DNA of 64,000 nt from Engelhardtia mirabilis (GTDB lineage Bacteria > Planctomycetota > UBA1135 > GCA-002686595): positions 1-64,000 of the forward strand of contig NZ_CP036287.1 in NCBI RefSeq assembly GCF_007748095.1. The letters run 5' to 3'. The translations under genes were made by a program, and so were the position numbers. Below are positions 35,714 through 44,758 of the stretch, one piece after another; position 1 is the first letter of the stretch, and every line of letters begins with the position of its first letter. The notes under the pieces are model-generated. The model had not been told where the DNA came from and did no database searches. It was given only the letters and a program-made list of their open reading frames with translations.

Positions 35714-37027
35714 TCAGAAGCTCGAGTCGAGCAGGACCTGGGTGCCGAACTCGCCCAGCAGCAGACCGCTCGGTCCGGGGCGCGCGATCTGGTGGAACAG
35801 GTTGATGCCCTGACCCGGAGGCAGCACGTCGCCGACCGCCGGGAGGGTCCCCACCCCATACTGCGCGCCCACCAAGGCGGGCAGCATCACGACCGTCAGG
35901 GGCTCGACCTCCAGCGGCACACCGGGGAACAGGAAGAGCGGCAGGATCGGCGCCGGATCGAGGCCGATGGCCCACAGGACCGGCTCGTCGGGCACGTTCT
36001 GATAGGTGATGACGAGGTCCGATTGCTCGCGCACCACGGCGTCCATGAAGAAGTTCGGCCGGAACTCTCCGAACGTCTGGAAGCCGATGCCCGCCGATGG
36101 GGCCTGCCCGATGGGGTCACCGGCGTCCGCGGTGGCCGGGCAAAGGAAGGTCTCCGCGTCGCGCGCGGGAGCGCCAGCTTGGCCTCCGACGAGGGCGCCG
36201 CTGGCAGTCACCAGGGACTGGGCGAAGCCCTCGATGTAGACGCCGTCGCCGCCGTCCGCGGGCGCCACGCAACCGACCGACGAGGTCAGGGCGCCGTCAC
36301 CGCCGCGGCCACCGAGAACGAAGCTGTTGGCGACGCGCAGGTAGGCCCCGTTGCCGGTCAGCAGGATGCCGGGAGCGCCCGCCAGCGCGCCCTTGCCCAG
36401 GAGTGTCACCGGATCGACCCCGGCGCTCTGGCCGTCCGATCCGACCAGGCGACAGTCGTGGACGTTGACCCGGCTGTTGTCGACCACCAGGGCAGGTTGC
36501 GGATCGGCCGGCGGGAGCTCACCCGCCATCGTCGTCGAACCGACCAGGCTCTCGACCAGTCGGACACGCGAGCTGTCGCGAATGACGATCTGTTGACTCG
36601 GCAGCTCCTGGCCGGCGCCGACCGACGTCAGGGCCACGTCGAGACCCTGCAGGAACACGAGTCCGGCGCAGTCCTGGACCAGGACTTCCGGTACGCCGGC
36701 GCTCGCCGCGGAGGCGGGCAGCCGCACGCGCAGGCCATCGACGATGACGGTCCTGTCGGCCGGGAGGCCGACCACGCGCAGACCGGTCACGGTGGCGGTC
36801 TGGCCGTTGTCGACGACGACCGTCAAGCCGTCGATCAAGGTCAGGTCGCCGTAGTTCCCGTCCTTGACCAGGAGGATGTCACCCGTCGAGGCGGCGTCTG
36901 CCGCTGCCTGGAGATCGGTGAAGACACCGGGACCACCGTCGTCGTCCACGACGAGGACGTCGGCACGGGCGGGAACGAGGGGGGCGCCGCACACCGCGAG
37001 GAGTGCGAGTTGGGGGAGTCGCTGCAT
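35714..37027 (-). CDS. Secreted right-handed beta-helix protein
   Basis: The 437-residue protein starts with a signal peptide (MQRLPQLALLAVCGAPLVPARA) and continues with a pectate-lyase-like beta-helix opening, LVVDDDGGPGVFTDLQAAAD, ASTGDILLVKDGNYGDLTL, then regularly spaced coils (VIVDGLRVRLPASAASAG, VIRDSSRVRLVESLVGS, LVVDNSRVNVHDCRLVGS). The last 100 residues look like a separate beta domain. No catalytic residues can be assigned, so it may bind rather than cut polysaccharide. The start is ATG 37027, matching the signal peptide; the frame is open further upstream. Confidence 0.75.
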   Translation of the reverse strand: MQRLPQLALLAVCGAPLVPARADVLVVDDDGGPGVFTDLQAAADAASTGDILLVKDGNYGDLTLIDGLTVVVDNGQTATVTGLRVVGLPADRTVIVDGLRVRLPASAASAGVPEVLVQDCAGLVFLQGLDVALTSVGAGQELPSQQIVIRDSSRVRLVESLVGSTTMAGELPPADPQPALVVDNSRVNVHDCRLVGSDGQSAGVDPVTLLGKGALAGAPGILLTGNGAYLRVANSFVLGGRGGDGALTSSVGCVAPADGGDGVYIEGFAQSLVTASGALVGGQAGAPARDAETFLCPATADAGDPIGQAPSAGIGFQTFGEFRPNFFMDAVVREQSDLVITYQNVPDEPVLWAIGLDPAPILPLFLFPGVPLEVEPLTVVMLPALVGAQYGVGTLPAVGDVLPPGQGINLFHQIARPGPSGLLLGEFGTQVLLDSSF

Positions 37028-37247
37028 CGAATGGACCGAGAAGGGAAAGGGGGAACACGAGCTGCGCCGGCGGCGCGGTTGGGCGTCGACGTCGGCTCGC
37101 AGCGCGGGGGGGCGACGTCCCCCGGGCAAAGGTCATGCCGCCGCTCCCAACCTCAGTTCCGGCCACCCGGCGGCACCCGACGTGTGCGCGACCGCACGGG
37201 CGCGGTGGCGGCACCGCGCACCACGCCCGTGAGCGGGACGCGCCCGG

Positions 37248-39800
37248 TCAGCCCCGCAGCGTCTCCAGCGGCCGCGCGCGCAGGGGCTTGCCGCTCGCCG
37301 CCAAGCCGCTCAGGGCGGCCAGGACCGCCGTCCCGATCGCGCCGAGCGGCAGGGCCAACAGGGGCAGATCGGCGTCGAGGTCGACCACGCGATCGAGGAA
37401 CGCCCAAGCAAGCAGCAATCCGCCCGCGGAGCCGAAGCCGCCGGCGATCAGGCCGCCGAGGGCGTATTCCACCGCGAACAGGCGCGCGACCCCGCCGCGT
37501 GTCACGCCCAGGGCCTTGAGCAGCGCTGCCTCGCGTGCGCGCCGCAGGGCGGTGCTGGCCACGCCACCGGCCAAGATGACGAGGCCCGTCAAGACCGTGA
37601 AGGAACCGAGGGCGCGCACGCCGAGGGCGATGCGGTCGACTGCCGCCGCCAGCTTCTCGAGCAGCGGACGCACGCGCAGCAGCGTGACATTCGGGAAGTC
37701 GGCGGCGACCGCGTTCTGCAGGTCCAGCTCCGCGGAGCTCGGCTCGACTCGCGCGGCCGCCAGTTGGAAGTGCGGCGCACCATCCAGGGCTCCGGGTTCG
37801 GCGACCAGGAAGAAGTTGATCCCGAAGCTCTCCCACTCGACGGTCCGGATCGACGACACGACCAACTCGATCGGCACGCCCTGCACGTCGAGGGTCAGAC
37901 GCGAGCCGAGGCCGACGCCCAGGTCCTTGGCGAAGTCCTCTTCGACGCTGACCTCGAAGACGTCGGGCAGCGACCACAACTCACCGGCCACGATCTCGTT
38001 GTCGTCGGCGAGCGTCTCGCTCCAGGTCAGCCGCTGTTCGCGCGTGAAGACCCAAGCCGCTTCGCCCGCGTCGCGGCGCGCCCGCGCCAACTCGGCGGTT
38101 GGTCGTCCGTCGATCGCGCGCAGTCGGGCCATGACCACCGGGCTGGAGTTGATCGACCGGGCGCCGTGCTGTTCGAGCTGGGCGAGCACACCGGGCCACT
38201 GGTCCGGTTGCACGTCGACCATGAAGACGCTCGGTGCGTCGGACGGCAGGGCCCCGCGCAGGGTTGCGCCCAGGCGCGATTGCACCAGCCACATCGACAC
38301 CACCACGGCGACGCCCAGACCGAGGGCGACGATCGCGCCGCCGGTTCCGGCCCCCGGGCGCGAGAGGGCTGCCAAGCCGTGCTCCAGGGTCGGTCCGAAG
38401 CGCCCGCGGGGGAGTCGGCCGGCGAGGGCCGCCGCGCCCCAGGCGCCGACCCACAAGAGGCCGGCCAGGGCCGCCAGGCCGCCGGCGAAGGCCAGGGCCT
38501 CGAGCCAGCCGCCGCCCTGGGCGCGGGCCGCGCCGACGACCCCCGCGGCCAGGAACGTCGGTCCGCCGAAGCGCACGATTCGGGGCGCCGCCAGGGGCGC
38601 TGCCTCGGCCCGCAGCACGGCGGCCGGCGCCACCCGCCACACCGCGCTCAGGGGCGGGAGGCTGAAGCTGAGGGCCACCGCCAGGCCCAGGCCCACCCCG
38701 CGCAGCACCGCCATCGGTTGGATCAGGGTCGCCGCGCTGCCCTGGAACAGGTCAGGCGCGAGCTCCGCCACGGCGAAGGGCAGGGCCGAGCCGAGGATTG
38801 CGCCGACCAGGGATCCGATCGCCGCGAGCAGGGCCACCGAGCCCAGGTAGATCGCCGCGACCTCTCCGGCGCGCAGCCCGAGGCAGCGCATCACGGCCAC
38901 GCTCTGGGTGCGACCGGCGAGCCAGGCACGCACGATCTGCGACACGCCGATGCCTCCAAGCAAGAGCGACAGCAGCGCGACCAGGCCCAGGTACTGCTCC
39001 ACCTGGTCGGTGGAGCGGCGCAGGTTCGGCTGGGCCTCGCCGTGGGTCTGGATCCGCAGGTAATCCGCGTCCGGCAGGGCCGCGCGCAACTCGTCCGCGA
39101 GGCGCGCCAGGTCCGCCTTGGTCAAGTCGCCGTCGAACGCGAACAACGCCGTGTGGCGCACGCGGCTCTGGGCCTGGTCGAGCTGCGTGCGCGCGTAGCC
39201 CTCGGGCGCGATCAGCACCCGCGGCCCGAGCGTCATCTGGAATTCGAGCCGATCGGGTTCGTCCAGCAGTAGTCCGCGCAGCTCGAACGGCGCGCCGCCG
39301 ACGCTGAAGGTCTTGCCCCGCTCGAGCCCCAGGGCCGCCGCCAGCTCGGGCGCGACCAACGCGCCGCCCGCGCCGAGGCCCGCGACGCTGACGTCCGGCG
39401 GATCGACCCGGACCTCGCCGTAGAAGGGATAGCCGTCGCCCGCGACCTTGACCTCGACCAAGCGGCTCTGGTCGCCACGGCTGGCGGTGGCGGCCAGCTC
39501 GCGCAGGTCCGTGCGCCGGTGGGGGCGGTCCGCGAAGAAGTCGTCGAGCTCCGGTGGCAGGGCCCGGCGCGCGCTGACCCGCAGGTCGCTGGCGATCAGC
39601 GTGCGCGCCTCCGCACGCAGGCCGGCCTCGAAGGCTCCGGCCAGAGCCGCGACTCCCGTCACGGCCCCCACGCCCACGGCGAGGCAGGCCACGAAGAACA
39701 CCAGCCGCGCGGGAGACGAGCGGGTCTCGAGCAAGATCGCGCGGGCGATCGCGCGCCACTGGGGCCCCTGGTCCGCGGCCCGCGAGTTGTCAGACCTCAC
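37248..39800 (-). CDS. ABC transporter permease, FtsX/MacB-like (YbbP type)
   Basis: This 850-residue protein has the YbbP/FtsX layout: an N-terminal helix (RLVFFVACLAVGVGAVTGVAAL), a large extracytoplasmic domain (LIASDLRVSARRALPP onward), a block of three helices near 265-370, two or more further helices around 400-470, a second outer domain, and a final three-helix block (FTVLTGLVILAGGVASTAL and the end). Such permeases usually work as mechanotransmitters for lipoproteins or toxins rather than as true pores. Its GTG start at 39800 overlaps the stop of the ATPase gene (GTGA). The divergent neighbour is an SGNH esterase, the same order as ybbP-ybbA-tesA in E. coli. Confidence 0.85.
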   Translation of the reverse strand: MRSDNSRAADQGPQWRAIARAILLETRSSPARLVFFVACLAVGVGAVTGVAALAGAFEAGLRAEARTLIASDLRVSARRALPPELDDFFADRPHRRTDLRELAATASRGDQSRLVEVKVAGDGYPFYGEVRVDPPDVSVAGLGAGGALVAPELAAALGLERGKTFSVGGAPFELRGLLLDEPDRLEFQMTLGPRVLIAPEGYARTQLDQAQSRVRHTALFAFDGDLTKADLARLADELRAALPDADYLRIQTHGEAQPNLRRSTDQVEQYLGLVALLSLLLGGIGVSQIVRAWLAGRTQSVAVMRCLGLRAGEVAAIYLGSVALLAAIGSLVGAILGSALPFAVAELAPDLFQGSAATLIQPMAVLRGVGLGLAVALSFSLPPLSAVWRVAPAAVLRAEAAPLAAPRIVRFGGPTFLAAGVVGAARAQGGGWLEALAFAGGLAALAGLLWVGAWGAAALAGRLPRGRFGPTLEHGLAALSRPGAGTGGAIVALGLGVAVVVSMWLVQSRLGATLRGALPSDAPSVFMVDVQPDQWPGVLAQLEQHGARSINSSPVVMARLRAIDGRPTAELARARRDAGEAAWVFTREQRLTWSETLADDNEIVAGELWSLPDVFEVSVEEDFAKDLGVGLGSRLTLDVQGVPIELVVSSIRTVEWESFGINFFLVAEPGALDGAPHFQLAAARVEPSSAELDLQNAVAADFPNVTLLRVRPLLEKLAAAVDRIALGVRALGSFTVLTGLVILAGGVASTALRRAREAALLKALGVTRGGVARLFAVEYALGGLIAGGFGSAGGLLLAWAFLDRVVDLDADLPLLALPLGAIGTAVLAALSGLAASGKPLRARPLETLRG

Positions 39801-40507
39801 GCGGGGCTGCGCGCCTCGTCGCGCACCAACCGGCCGCCGAACAGGTGCAGCTCGCGGTCGGTCCGCGCCGCCACCGCCTCGTCGTGGGTCACCAACACCA
39901 GGGTCGTGCCGTGGCGCGCCCGCAGGTCGAGCAGCAGCTCCAGAATCCGCTCACCCGTCTCGCTGTCCAGGTTGCCGGTGGGTTCGTCCGCGAAGAGAAC
40001 CTCGGGCTCGGCCGCGAAGGCGCGGGCCAGCGCCACGCGCTGCTGCTCGCCGCCCGACAGTTGGGCCGGGTAGTGGTGGGCGCGATCGGCGAGGCCGACC
40101 TCCGCGAGGGTCCGCTCCGTGCGCTCGGCGGCGTCGGCGACCCCGGTCAGCTCGAGGGGCAGGGCCACGTTCTCGCGGGCCGTGAGGTTGCCGAGGAGCT
40201 GGAACGACTGGAACACGAAGCCGACCCGTCCGCGGCGCAGGCGCGCCAGGTCGTCTTCCCCCAGACCGGCGAGCTCGACGCCACACAGACGCACCGAGCC
40301 TGACGTGGGCCGGTCGAGTCCGGCCAGGAGGCCCAACAGCGTCGACTTGCCGCTGCCCGAGGGCCCCAGCACCGAGACCAACTCCCCCGCGCCGATGGTC
40401 AGGTCGACGCCCTCGAGAATCGTCAGGTCGCGCCCGCCGGAGGGGCGGGTCACGGTCAGTCCGCGGGCCTCGATCGGCGGCGGGGAGTCGGGGGCGGCTT
40501 GGGACAT
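39797..40507 (-). CDS. ABC transporter ATP-binding protein (YbbA/LolD type)
   Basis: The 236-residue ATPase powers the permease encoded next to it. It shows Walker A GPSGSGKSTLL, the Q-loop region FVFQSFQLLGNLTARENVAL, the signature LSGGEQQRVALARA and Walker B VLFADEPTGNLD, followed by the switch histidine in LVLVTHDEAVA. The wording PTGNLDSETG and SFQLL place it in the MacB/LolD/YbbA group. The ATG at 40507 faces the divergent esterase gene across a 163-base shared promoter region. Confidence 0.93.
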   Translation of the reverse strand: MSQAAPDSPPPIEARGLTVTRPSGGRDLTILEGVDLTIGAGELVSVLGPSGSGKSTLLGLLAGLDRPTSGSVRLCGVELAGLGEDDLARLRRGRVGFVFQSFQLLGNLTARENVALPLELTGVADAAERTERTLAEVGLADRAHHYPAQLSGGEQQRVALARAFAAEPEVLFADEPTGNLDSETGERILELLLDLRARHGTTLVLVTHDEAVAARTDRELHLFGGRLVRDEARSPA

Positions 40508-40657
40508 GGGGTCGTGCGCACTGCGGTGACGGGATCGCGAAGGGCTGCCGTAGCAGACGACGGCCGGGGTTCAAGGCATCGATCCGATTCGCCGGCCCCG
40601 ACCCGGCGAGCGTTCGGGGCCTGGGGACGGCTCGCAGGCGACCGACCGAGGGCCTAG

Positions 40658-40663
40658 TAGTCT
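40658..40663 (+). promoter_or_regulatory. Candidate -10 element (TAGTCT) seven bases before the esterase GTG
   Basis: TAGTCT ends seven bases before the GTG at 40671. If it works as a -10 hexamer, transcription would begin at or next to the start codon, giving a leaderless mRNA. Confidence 0.4.
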
Positions 40664-40670
40664 GCGAGCC

Positions 40671-41402
40671 GTGACCATCCGATCTCCTCGTCTGCTGATC
40701 CTCGCCCTGTCCCTTTCGCCGCTGGTCTGCTGCGGGGGCGAGTCCGAGCCCACCGGCGCCGCGGCCCTGCCGTCGCGTCCGCTGCTCGACGCTCCCGCGT
40801 CCGGCGTGCAAGCGCCTGCGGCCGAACTCACCGTCCCCGAGACCGCGCCGACGGTGCTGTTCATGGGCGACTCCATCGGCGCGGGCTTGCACCTGGCCGA
40901 GCACCAGGCCTTCCCGGCCCTCCTGCAACAGCGTCTCTCCGCGGCCGGGCTGCCCTTCCGCCTGGTCAACGCCAGCGAGAGCGGGCGCACCGCCGCCGGT
41001 GGCGCCGCGGCCATCGACTGGAGTCTGCGCACGAAGCCGGACCTGGTCGTGATCGAGCTGGGCGGCAACGACGGCCTGCGCGGCATCCCCGTGGAGGAGA
41101 CCGAGCGCAACCTGCGCGCGATGATCGCAGCCAGCCGCGACGCCGGCGCGCGAGTGCTGTTGCTGGGCGTGCGCCTGCCCCCCAACTACGGCGAGGCCGC
41201 CGAGCGTTTCGACGCCCTCTACCCCGCGCTCGCGAAGGAGCTCGACGTCGCCTTCGTGCCCTTCTTCATGGAGGGCGTCGGCGGCGTACCCGAGCTCAAC
41301 CTGGCCGACGGCTTGCACCCCACCGCGGTCGGCCACGAGCGCCTGGCCGACAACGTCGAGCCGACCCTGCGCGAGTTGCTCGAAGCGCTCCCCCCCGACT
41401 GA
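40671..41402 (+). CDS. SGNH-hydrolase lipoprotein (TesA-like arylesterase)
   Basis: The 243-residue protein begins with a lipoprotein signal (ILALSLSPLVCC, lipobox ending at Cys20) and then the SGNH hydrolase blocks: FMGDSIGAGL (nucleophile Ser68), NASESGRTAAGG (block II), IELGGNDGLRG (block III) and DGLHPTAVGH (block V with the Asp-His pair). These match the TesA lysophospholipase/arylesterase group. Anchoring in a membrane by lipid is unusual, as E. coli TesA is free in the periplasm. The start is GTG 40671. It diverges from the ybbA/ybbP-type transporter. Confidence 0.88.
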   Translation: MTIRSPRLLILALSLSPLVCCGGESEPTGAAALPSRPLLDAPASGVQAPAAELTVPETAPTVLFMGDSIGAGLHLAEHQAFPALLQQRLSAAGLPFRLVNASESGRTAAGGAAAIDWSLRTKPDLVVIELGGNDGLRGIPVEETERNLRAMIAASRDAGARVLLLGVRLPPNYGEAAERFDALYPALAKELDVAFVPFFMEGVGGVPELNLADGLHPTAVGHERLADNVEPTLRELLEALPPD

Positions 41403-41415
41403 CCCGCGCCCGCCC

Positions 41416-42063
41416 TCAAAGCGCCAAGGCGATCAACCAAGGCAAGGCACACAACCCGGCCATGCACGCACCGCGTTCGGAGGCGCTCAACTCCGCCGCC
41501 AGGGCCACGCGCGCCGCGCGCCAGGTCAGGGCCAGGTGCAGACCGAGGTGCGGGACCGCCCAATAGAGCGCGGGGAAGGGCTGCGGATCGAAGAGCCGTG
41601 CGAGATCGCCGCCGCCGCGCAGGAACGAGTGCCAGGCATTCAGCGCGTCGTAGAAGGCCCCGGCGAAGACCAGGATCAGCACCGCGGTGGCCCGGCGGCT
41701 GCCCGCGGGCGGCCGCAGCAACGCCAGCCCGGCCAGGGCGATCGCCACGTCGCCGAGGTACGGCGCGGCGGTGATCCAGGCGTAGGGCGGGTTCGCCGCC
41801 GCGGCGGGGAAGTCGTAGCTCACCCAGCCGAACAGCAACCGGCCCCCGTCGCCGACGCTGGGCCAGACGACGAAACGCTCGATGCTGCCCCCCGCGAGCA
41901 GGGCAGCCAGGGCGTGGAAGCTCTCGTGGACGGTGGTCCACAGCACCATCACCAGGGGGCTGAGGACCAGCCAGTACCAACGTCGCCCGACGGCAGCGAG
42001 TAGCCGCGCCGGCGCGAATCCGCGCGGGCCAAGGGCGTCTTCGCAGGCCCCGGGCCGCTTCAC
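41416..42063 (-). CDS. Membrane protein with M50-type HExxH motif
   Basis: The roughly 215-residue protein has five or so hydrophobic helices and a zinc-protease-like HESFH motif (His46, Glu47, His50) inside the first helix (VMVLWTTVHESFHALAALLA). The second motif expected in site-2 proteases (LDG or similar) is not obvious; DALNAWHSFL near residue 145 may supply the remaining ligand. It could be a divergent intramembrane protease or an M50-like protein without known activity. The start GTG 42063 overlaps the stop of the upstream enzyme gene (GTGA), so the two are translationally coupled. Confidence 0.6.
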   Translation of the reverse strand: MKRPGACEDALGPRGFAPARLLAAVGRRWYWLVLSPLVMVLWTTVHESFHALAALLAGGSIERFVVWPSVGDGGRLLFGWVSYDFPAAAANPPYAWITAAPYLGDVAIALAGLALLRPPAGSRRATAVLILVFAGAFYDALNAWHSFLRGGGDLARLFDPQPFPALYWAVPHLGLHLALTWRAARVALAAELSASERGACMAGLCALPWLIALAL

Positions 42064-43274
42064 TTCCCGCCGGCGGCCGCGAGGACTTCCTCGTCGGTCA
42101 TCAGCCTGGTGGAGACCTTGGCCTTGGCCAGCACCGCGTCGACCCGCGCGTCGGTCGGCTCGACGCCGTGGCGCTCGAGCACGAAGGTCACGTTGGACTT
42201 GCCGCTCATCGGCCCGACCTTGATCGACTGCTCGAGTCCGAACAGGTCCGCGGGCACGCCGGAGTAGACGCGGTTCGCGAGCCAGGTGTCGTTCATCCGG
42301 AAGGCCTTGATCACCGCGGAAGCGTGCACGCCGGTGCCGGTCTCGAAGGCGTCGGCGCCGAAGACCGGGTAGTTGGCCGGGAAGGGCACGCCCGTGGCGT
42401 CGGCGGCCTTGCGGCAGTAGTCGGCCAGGGCAGTGAGGTCGTTGTCGATCAGGCCCAGCAGCTTGAGGTTGACCAGCAGGAGGTCCATCTCGGTGTTGCC
42501 GGAGCGCTCGCCCAGGCCCAGGGCCGTGGCGTGCACCCGCGTCGCACCCGACTCGATCGCCGCCAGGGTGTTGACCAGGCCCAGGCCGCGATCGCGGTGG
42601 CCGTGCCAGTCGATGCCGACCTCGGGGTTCAGCTCGTCGACGATGCCCTTCACGAACGACACCAGCTTGCGCACGCCCGAGGGCGTGGCGTGGCCGCAGG
42701 TGTCGCACACGCAGACGCGCTTGGCGCCGGCCTCGATCGCCGTCGAGTAGAGGGCGCGCACGTGCTCCGGGTCGGCGCGGGTGGTGTCCTCGGTCACGAA
42801 CATCACCGGCAGGCCGTTCTTGGTGCCGAACTCCACCGCGTCGCGGGACATCTGCACCATGCGGTCCATCTCCCAGCCCTCCGCGTACATGCGGATCGGG
42901 GACGAACCGATGAAGGTGCAGACCTCGACCGGACTGCCGATCTCCTGGACCAGGTCGACCACCGGCTCGATGTCGCTGATCACCGTGCGACAGGCGACGT
43001 TGGGGGTGATTCGCAGGCCCTCCATCTCGCGGCACAGGGCCGCGATGTGTTGCCGCGCCCGCGCGCCGGCCCCGGGCAGGCCCACGTCGGCGGTGTCGAT
43101 CCCCAGCCGATCCATGAGCCGGATCAGCTCGAGCTTCTCGTCGAGCTCGGGGTCCCGGGCGCTGGGGCTCTGCAGCCCGTCGCGCAGGGTTTCGTCGTCG
43201 AACTGGATGCCACCGGGAGCGGTGGTGGCGTCGTTCCAGTCGTGAATCAGGTGCTGGCGATCGATCTCGGTCAT
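42060..43274 (-). CDS. HMGL-family acyltransferase, isopropylmalate/homocitrate synthase-like
   Basis: The 404-residue protein is a TIM-barrel Claisen-condensing enzyme of the LeuA/homocitrate/citramalate synthase family. It has the opening motif DETLRDGLQS (usually LRDGEQ), the metal-site HGHRDRGLGLVNTLAAIESG (HxH) and the GLGERSGNTEMDLLLVNL region, plus GTGVHASAVIKAF. The C-terminal allosteric domain of LeuA (about 120 residues) is absent, so it would not be leucine-inhibited through that domain. It probably joins acetyl-CoA or a related acyl-CoA to a 2-oxo acid; the substrate is not decided by sequence reading alone. ATG 43274 is chosen; upstream codons to 43313 look non-coding. Confidence 0.8.
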   Translation of the reverse strand: MTEIDRQHLIHDWNDATTAPGGIQFDDETLRDGLQSPSARDPELDEKLELIRLMDRLGIDTADVGLPGAGARARQHIAALCREMEGLRITPNVACRTVISDIEPVVDLVQEIGSPVEVCTFIGSSPIRMYAEGWEMDRMVQMSRDAVEFGTKNGLPVMFVTEDTTRADPEHVRALYSTAIEAGAKRVCVCDTCGHATPSGVRKLVSFVKGIVDELNPEVGIDWHGHRDRGLGLVNTLAAIESGATRVHATALGLGERSGNTEMDLLLVNLKLLGLIDNDLTALADYCRKAADATGVPFPANYPVFGADAFETGTGVHASAVIKAFRMNDTWLANRVYSGVPADLFGLEQSIKVGPMSGKSNVTFVLERHGVEPTDARVDAVLAKAKVSTRLMTDEEVLAAAGGK

Positions 43275-43311
43275 GGCAGTTGGGCGTTCCCCTGGGTCTC
43301 GCGGGCCGCGC

Positions 43312-43317
43312 ATTCTA
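43312..43317 (-). promoter_or_regulatory. Candidate -10 element (TAGAAT) for the 42060 gene
   Basis: On the minus strand TAGAAT, five of six to TATAAT, lies 37 bases before the ATG at 43274. It sits in the short divergent region shared with mgtE. Confidence 0.4.
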
Positions 43318-43353
43318 GCCGGCAGTCTTGATCGACCGGCCCTCGGCCGGGGC

Positions 43354-43359
43354 TATGCT
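43354..43359 (+). promoter_or_regulatory. Candidate -10 element (TATGCT) ten bases before the mgtE start
   Basis: TATGCT ends ten bases before the ATG at 43370; TTGATC lies 20 bases upstream of it as a possible but over-spaced -35. A transcript starting about seven bases downstream would have almost no leader. Confidence 0.4.
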
Positions 43360-43369
43360 CGCTGGCTCG

Positions 43370-44743
43370 ATGCGCCCCAGAGCTCGACGGACCCCCACCC
43401 TGCGCGACCTGCGAGCGGCCATCGTTGCCCGTCACGGGGCCCTGGGCAGCCTGACCGAGCGGGTCCACACCGCCGATCTCGCCTCCTGGATGAGCGAGCT
43501 CAGTGACGAGGAGGCCTGGCAGGTCTTCGAGTCCCTGGCAGCGGTCGAGCGGGCGCAACTGCTCGAGTACGCCTCGGATCGGGTGCGCCAGCTGCTGGTG
43601 TTGCGCTGCGAGATCGCCGATCTGACCGCGCTGGTGGAGATCCTGCCGCCGGACGAGGTGGTCGACCTCCTGGCCCTGGTCGACGAGGAGGTCTCCGAGC
43701 AGGTCCTGCGGGCCGTCGACTTCGAGCGTGCCGCCGGCCTGCGTGAGCTGGCCGGCTACGACGTCGACTCCGCGGGCGGGATCATGACGCCCGAGGTCGA
43801 CATCTTTCCGGAGGGCACCCGCGTCGGCGACGCGATCAGGGCCCTGCGGAAGGATGGCGAAGACCACGCGGAGCTGGGACCAGGGGTCTTCGTCGTCGAT
43901 GGCGGCGACCGGCCCGTGGGCTTCGTCACCGACCGCGAGCTCCTGACCACGCCGATCCACAGCCTCCTGGAGGAGGTCATGGATCGCGAAATCGTCACGG
44001 TCCACGCGGACGACGATCAGGAGCACGTGGCCCAGGTGCTCTCGAAGTACTCGCTCAGCGCCGTCCCGGTGGTCGACGACCGCGGCTCGTTGATCGGGGT
44101 CGTCACCGCCGACGACGCCCTCGACGCCTTCGAGACCGAGGCCGAGGAGGACTTCCTCAAGCTCGTCGGCACCGCGCCCGGCGAGCAGACGCGCCTGCCG
44201 ATCCGCAGCCGCGTGCGCCAGCGCCTGCCGCTGATGGGCCTGACCGTCGTCGGCGGTCTGGCCTCGGCCAAGATCCTGGCCCTGGCCGGCGCCGGGGGCG
44301 GCGAGGGGATCACCTCCGGCGACGTGCTGCGCTATGTGCCGACGATCCTCGGCCTGGCCGGCAACGTCGGGATCCAGTCCTCGACCATCATCGTGCGCGG
44401 CTTCGCCACCGGCGAGGTGCGCGCCGACCGCGAGCTGTCGGTATTTGGCTCGGAGGTCGCCACGGGCGCGACCATCGGTCTGGTCTGCGGTCTCGCGACC
44501 GCCCTCGTGGCGACCTTCAGCGAGGCCGCGTCGGGCGAGCTGGCCCTGGCCTTCGCCAGCGCGATCGGGATCGGCATCGCCATCGCCGTGACCTGGGCCG
44601 CGGCCCTGGGTTGCGTGGTGCCCATGGCCTGCCATCGCATCGGCGTCGACCCGGCGGTGGTCGCCGGCCCGTTCCTGATCACGATGAGCGACGTGTCCGG
44701 CACGGCGATCTTCGTGGCGGTGGTGCAGGCCCTGGTCAACTGA
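43370..44743 (+). CDS. mgtE: Magnesium transporter MgtE
   Basis: MgtE is a homodimeric, Mg-gated channel of the inner membrane. The 457-residue product has the N-terminal superhelical domain (about 1-130: LEILPPDEVVDLLALVDEEV), tandem CBS domains (ITPEVDIFPEGTRVGDAI-like and MDREIVTVHADDDQEH...), and a C-terminal membrane domain with five helices and the conserved YVPTILGLAGNVGIQSSTII. MgtE sensors use acidic residues between the domains, which are abundant here. ATG 43370 fits the family; the frame is open to 43328. It converges on the cupin gene with 15 bases between stops. Confidence 0.92.
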   Translation: MRPRARRTPTLRDLRAAIVARHGALGSLTERVHTADLASWMSELSDEEAWQVFESLAAVERAQLLEYASDRVRQLLVLRCEIADLTALVEILPPDEVVDLLALVDEEVSEQVLRAVDFERAAGLRELAGYDVDSAGGIMTPEVDIFPEGTRVGDAIRALRKDGEDHAELGPGVFVVDGGDRPVGFVTDRELLTTPIHSLLEEVMDREIVTVHADDDQEHVAQVLSKYSLSAVPVVDDRGSLIGVVTADDALDAFETEAEEDFLKLVGTAPGEQTRLPIRSRVRQRLPLMGLTVVGGLASAKILALAGAGGGEGITSGDVLRYVPTILGLAGNVGIQSSTIIVRGFATGEVRADRELSVFGSEVATGATIGLVCGLATALVATFSEAASGELALAFASAIGIGIAIAVTWAAALGCVVPMACHRIGVDPAVVAGPFLITMSDVSGTAIFVAVVQALVN

Positions 44744-44758
44744 CGGCGCGCACCGCGG

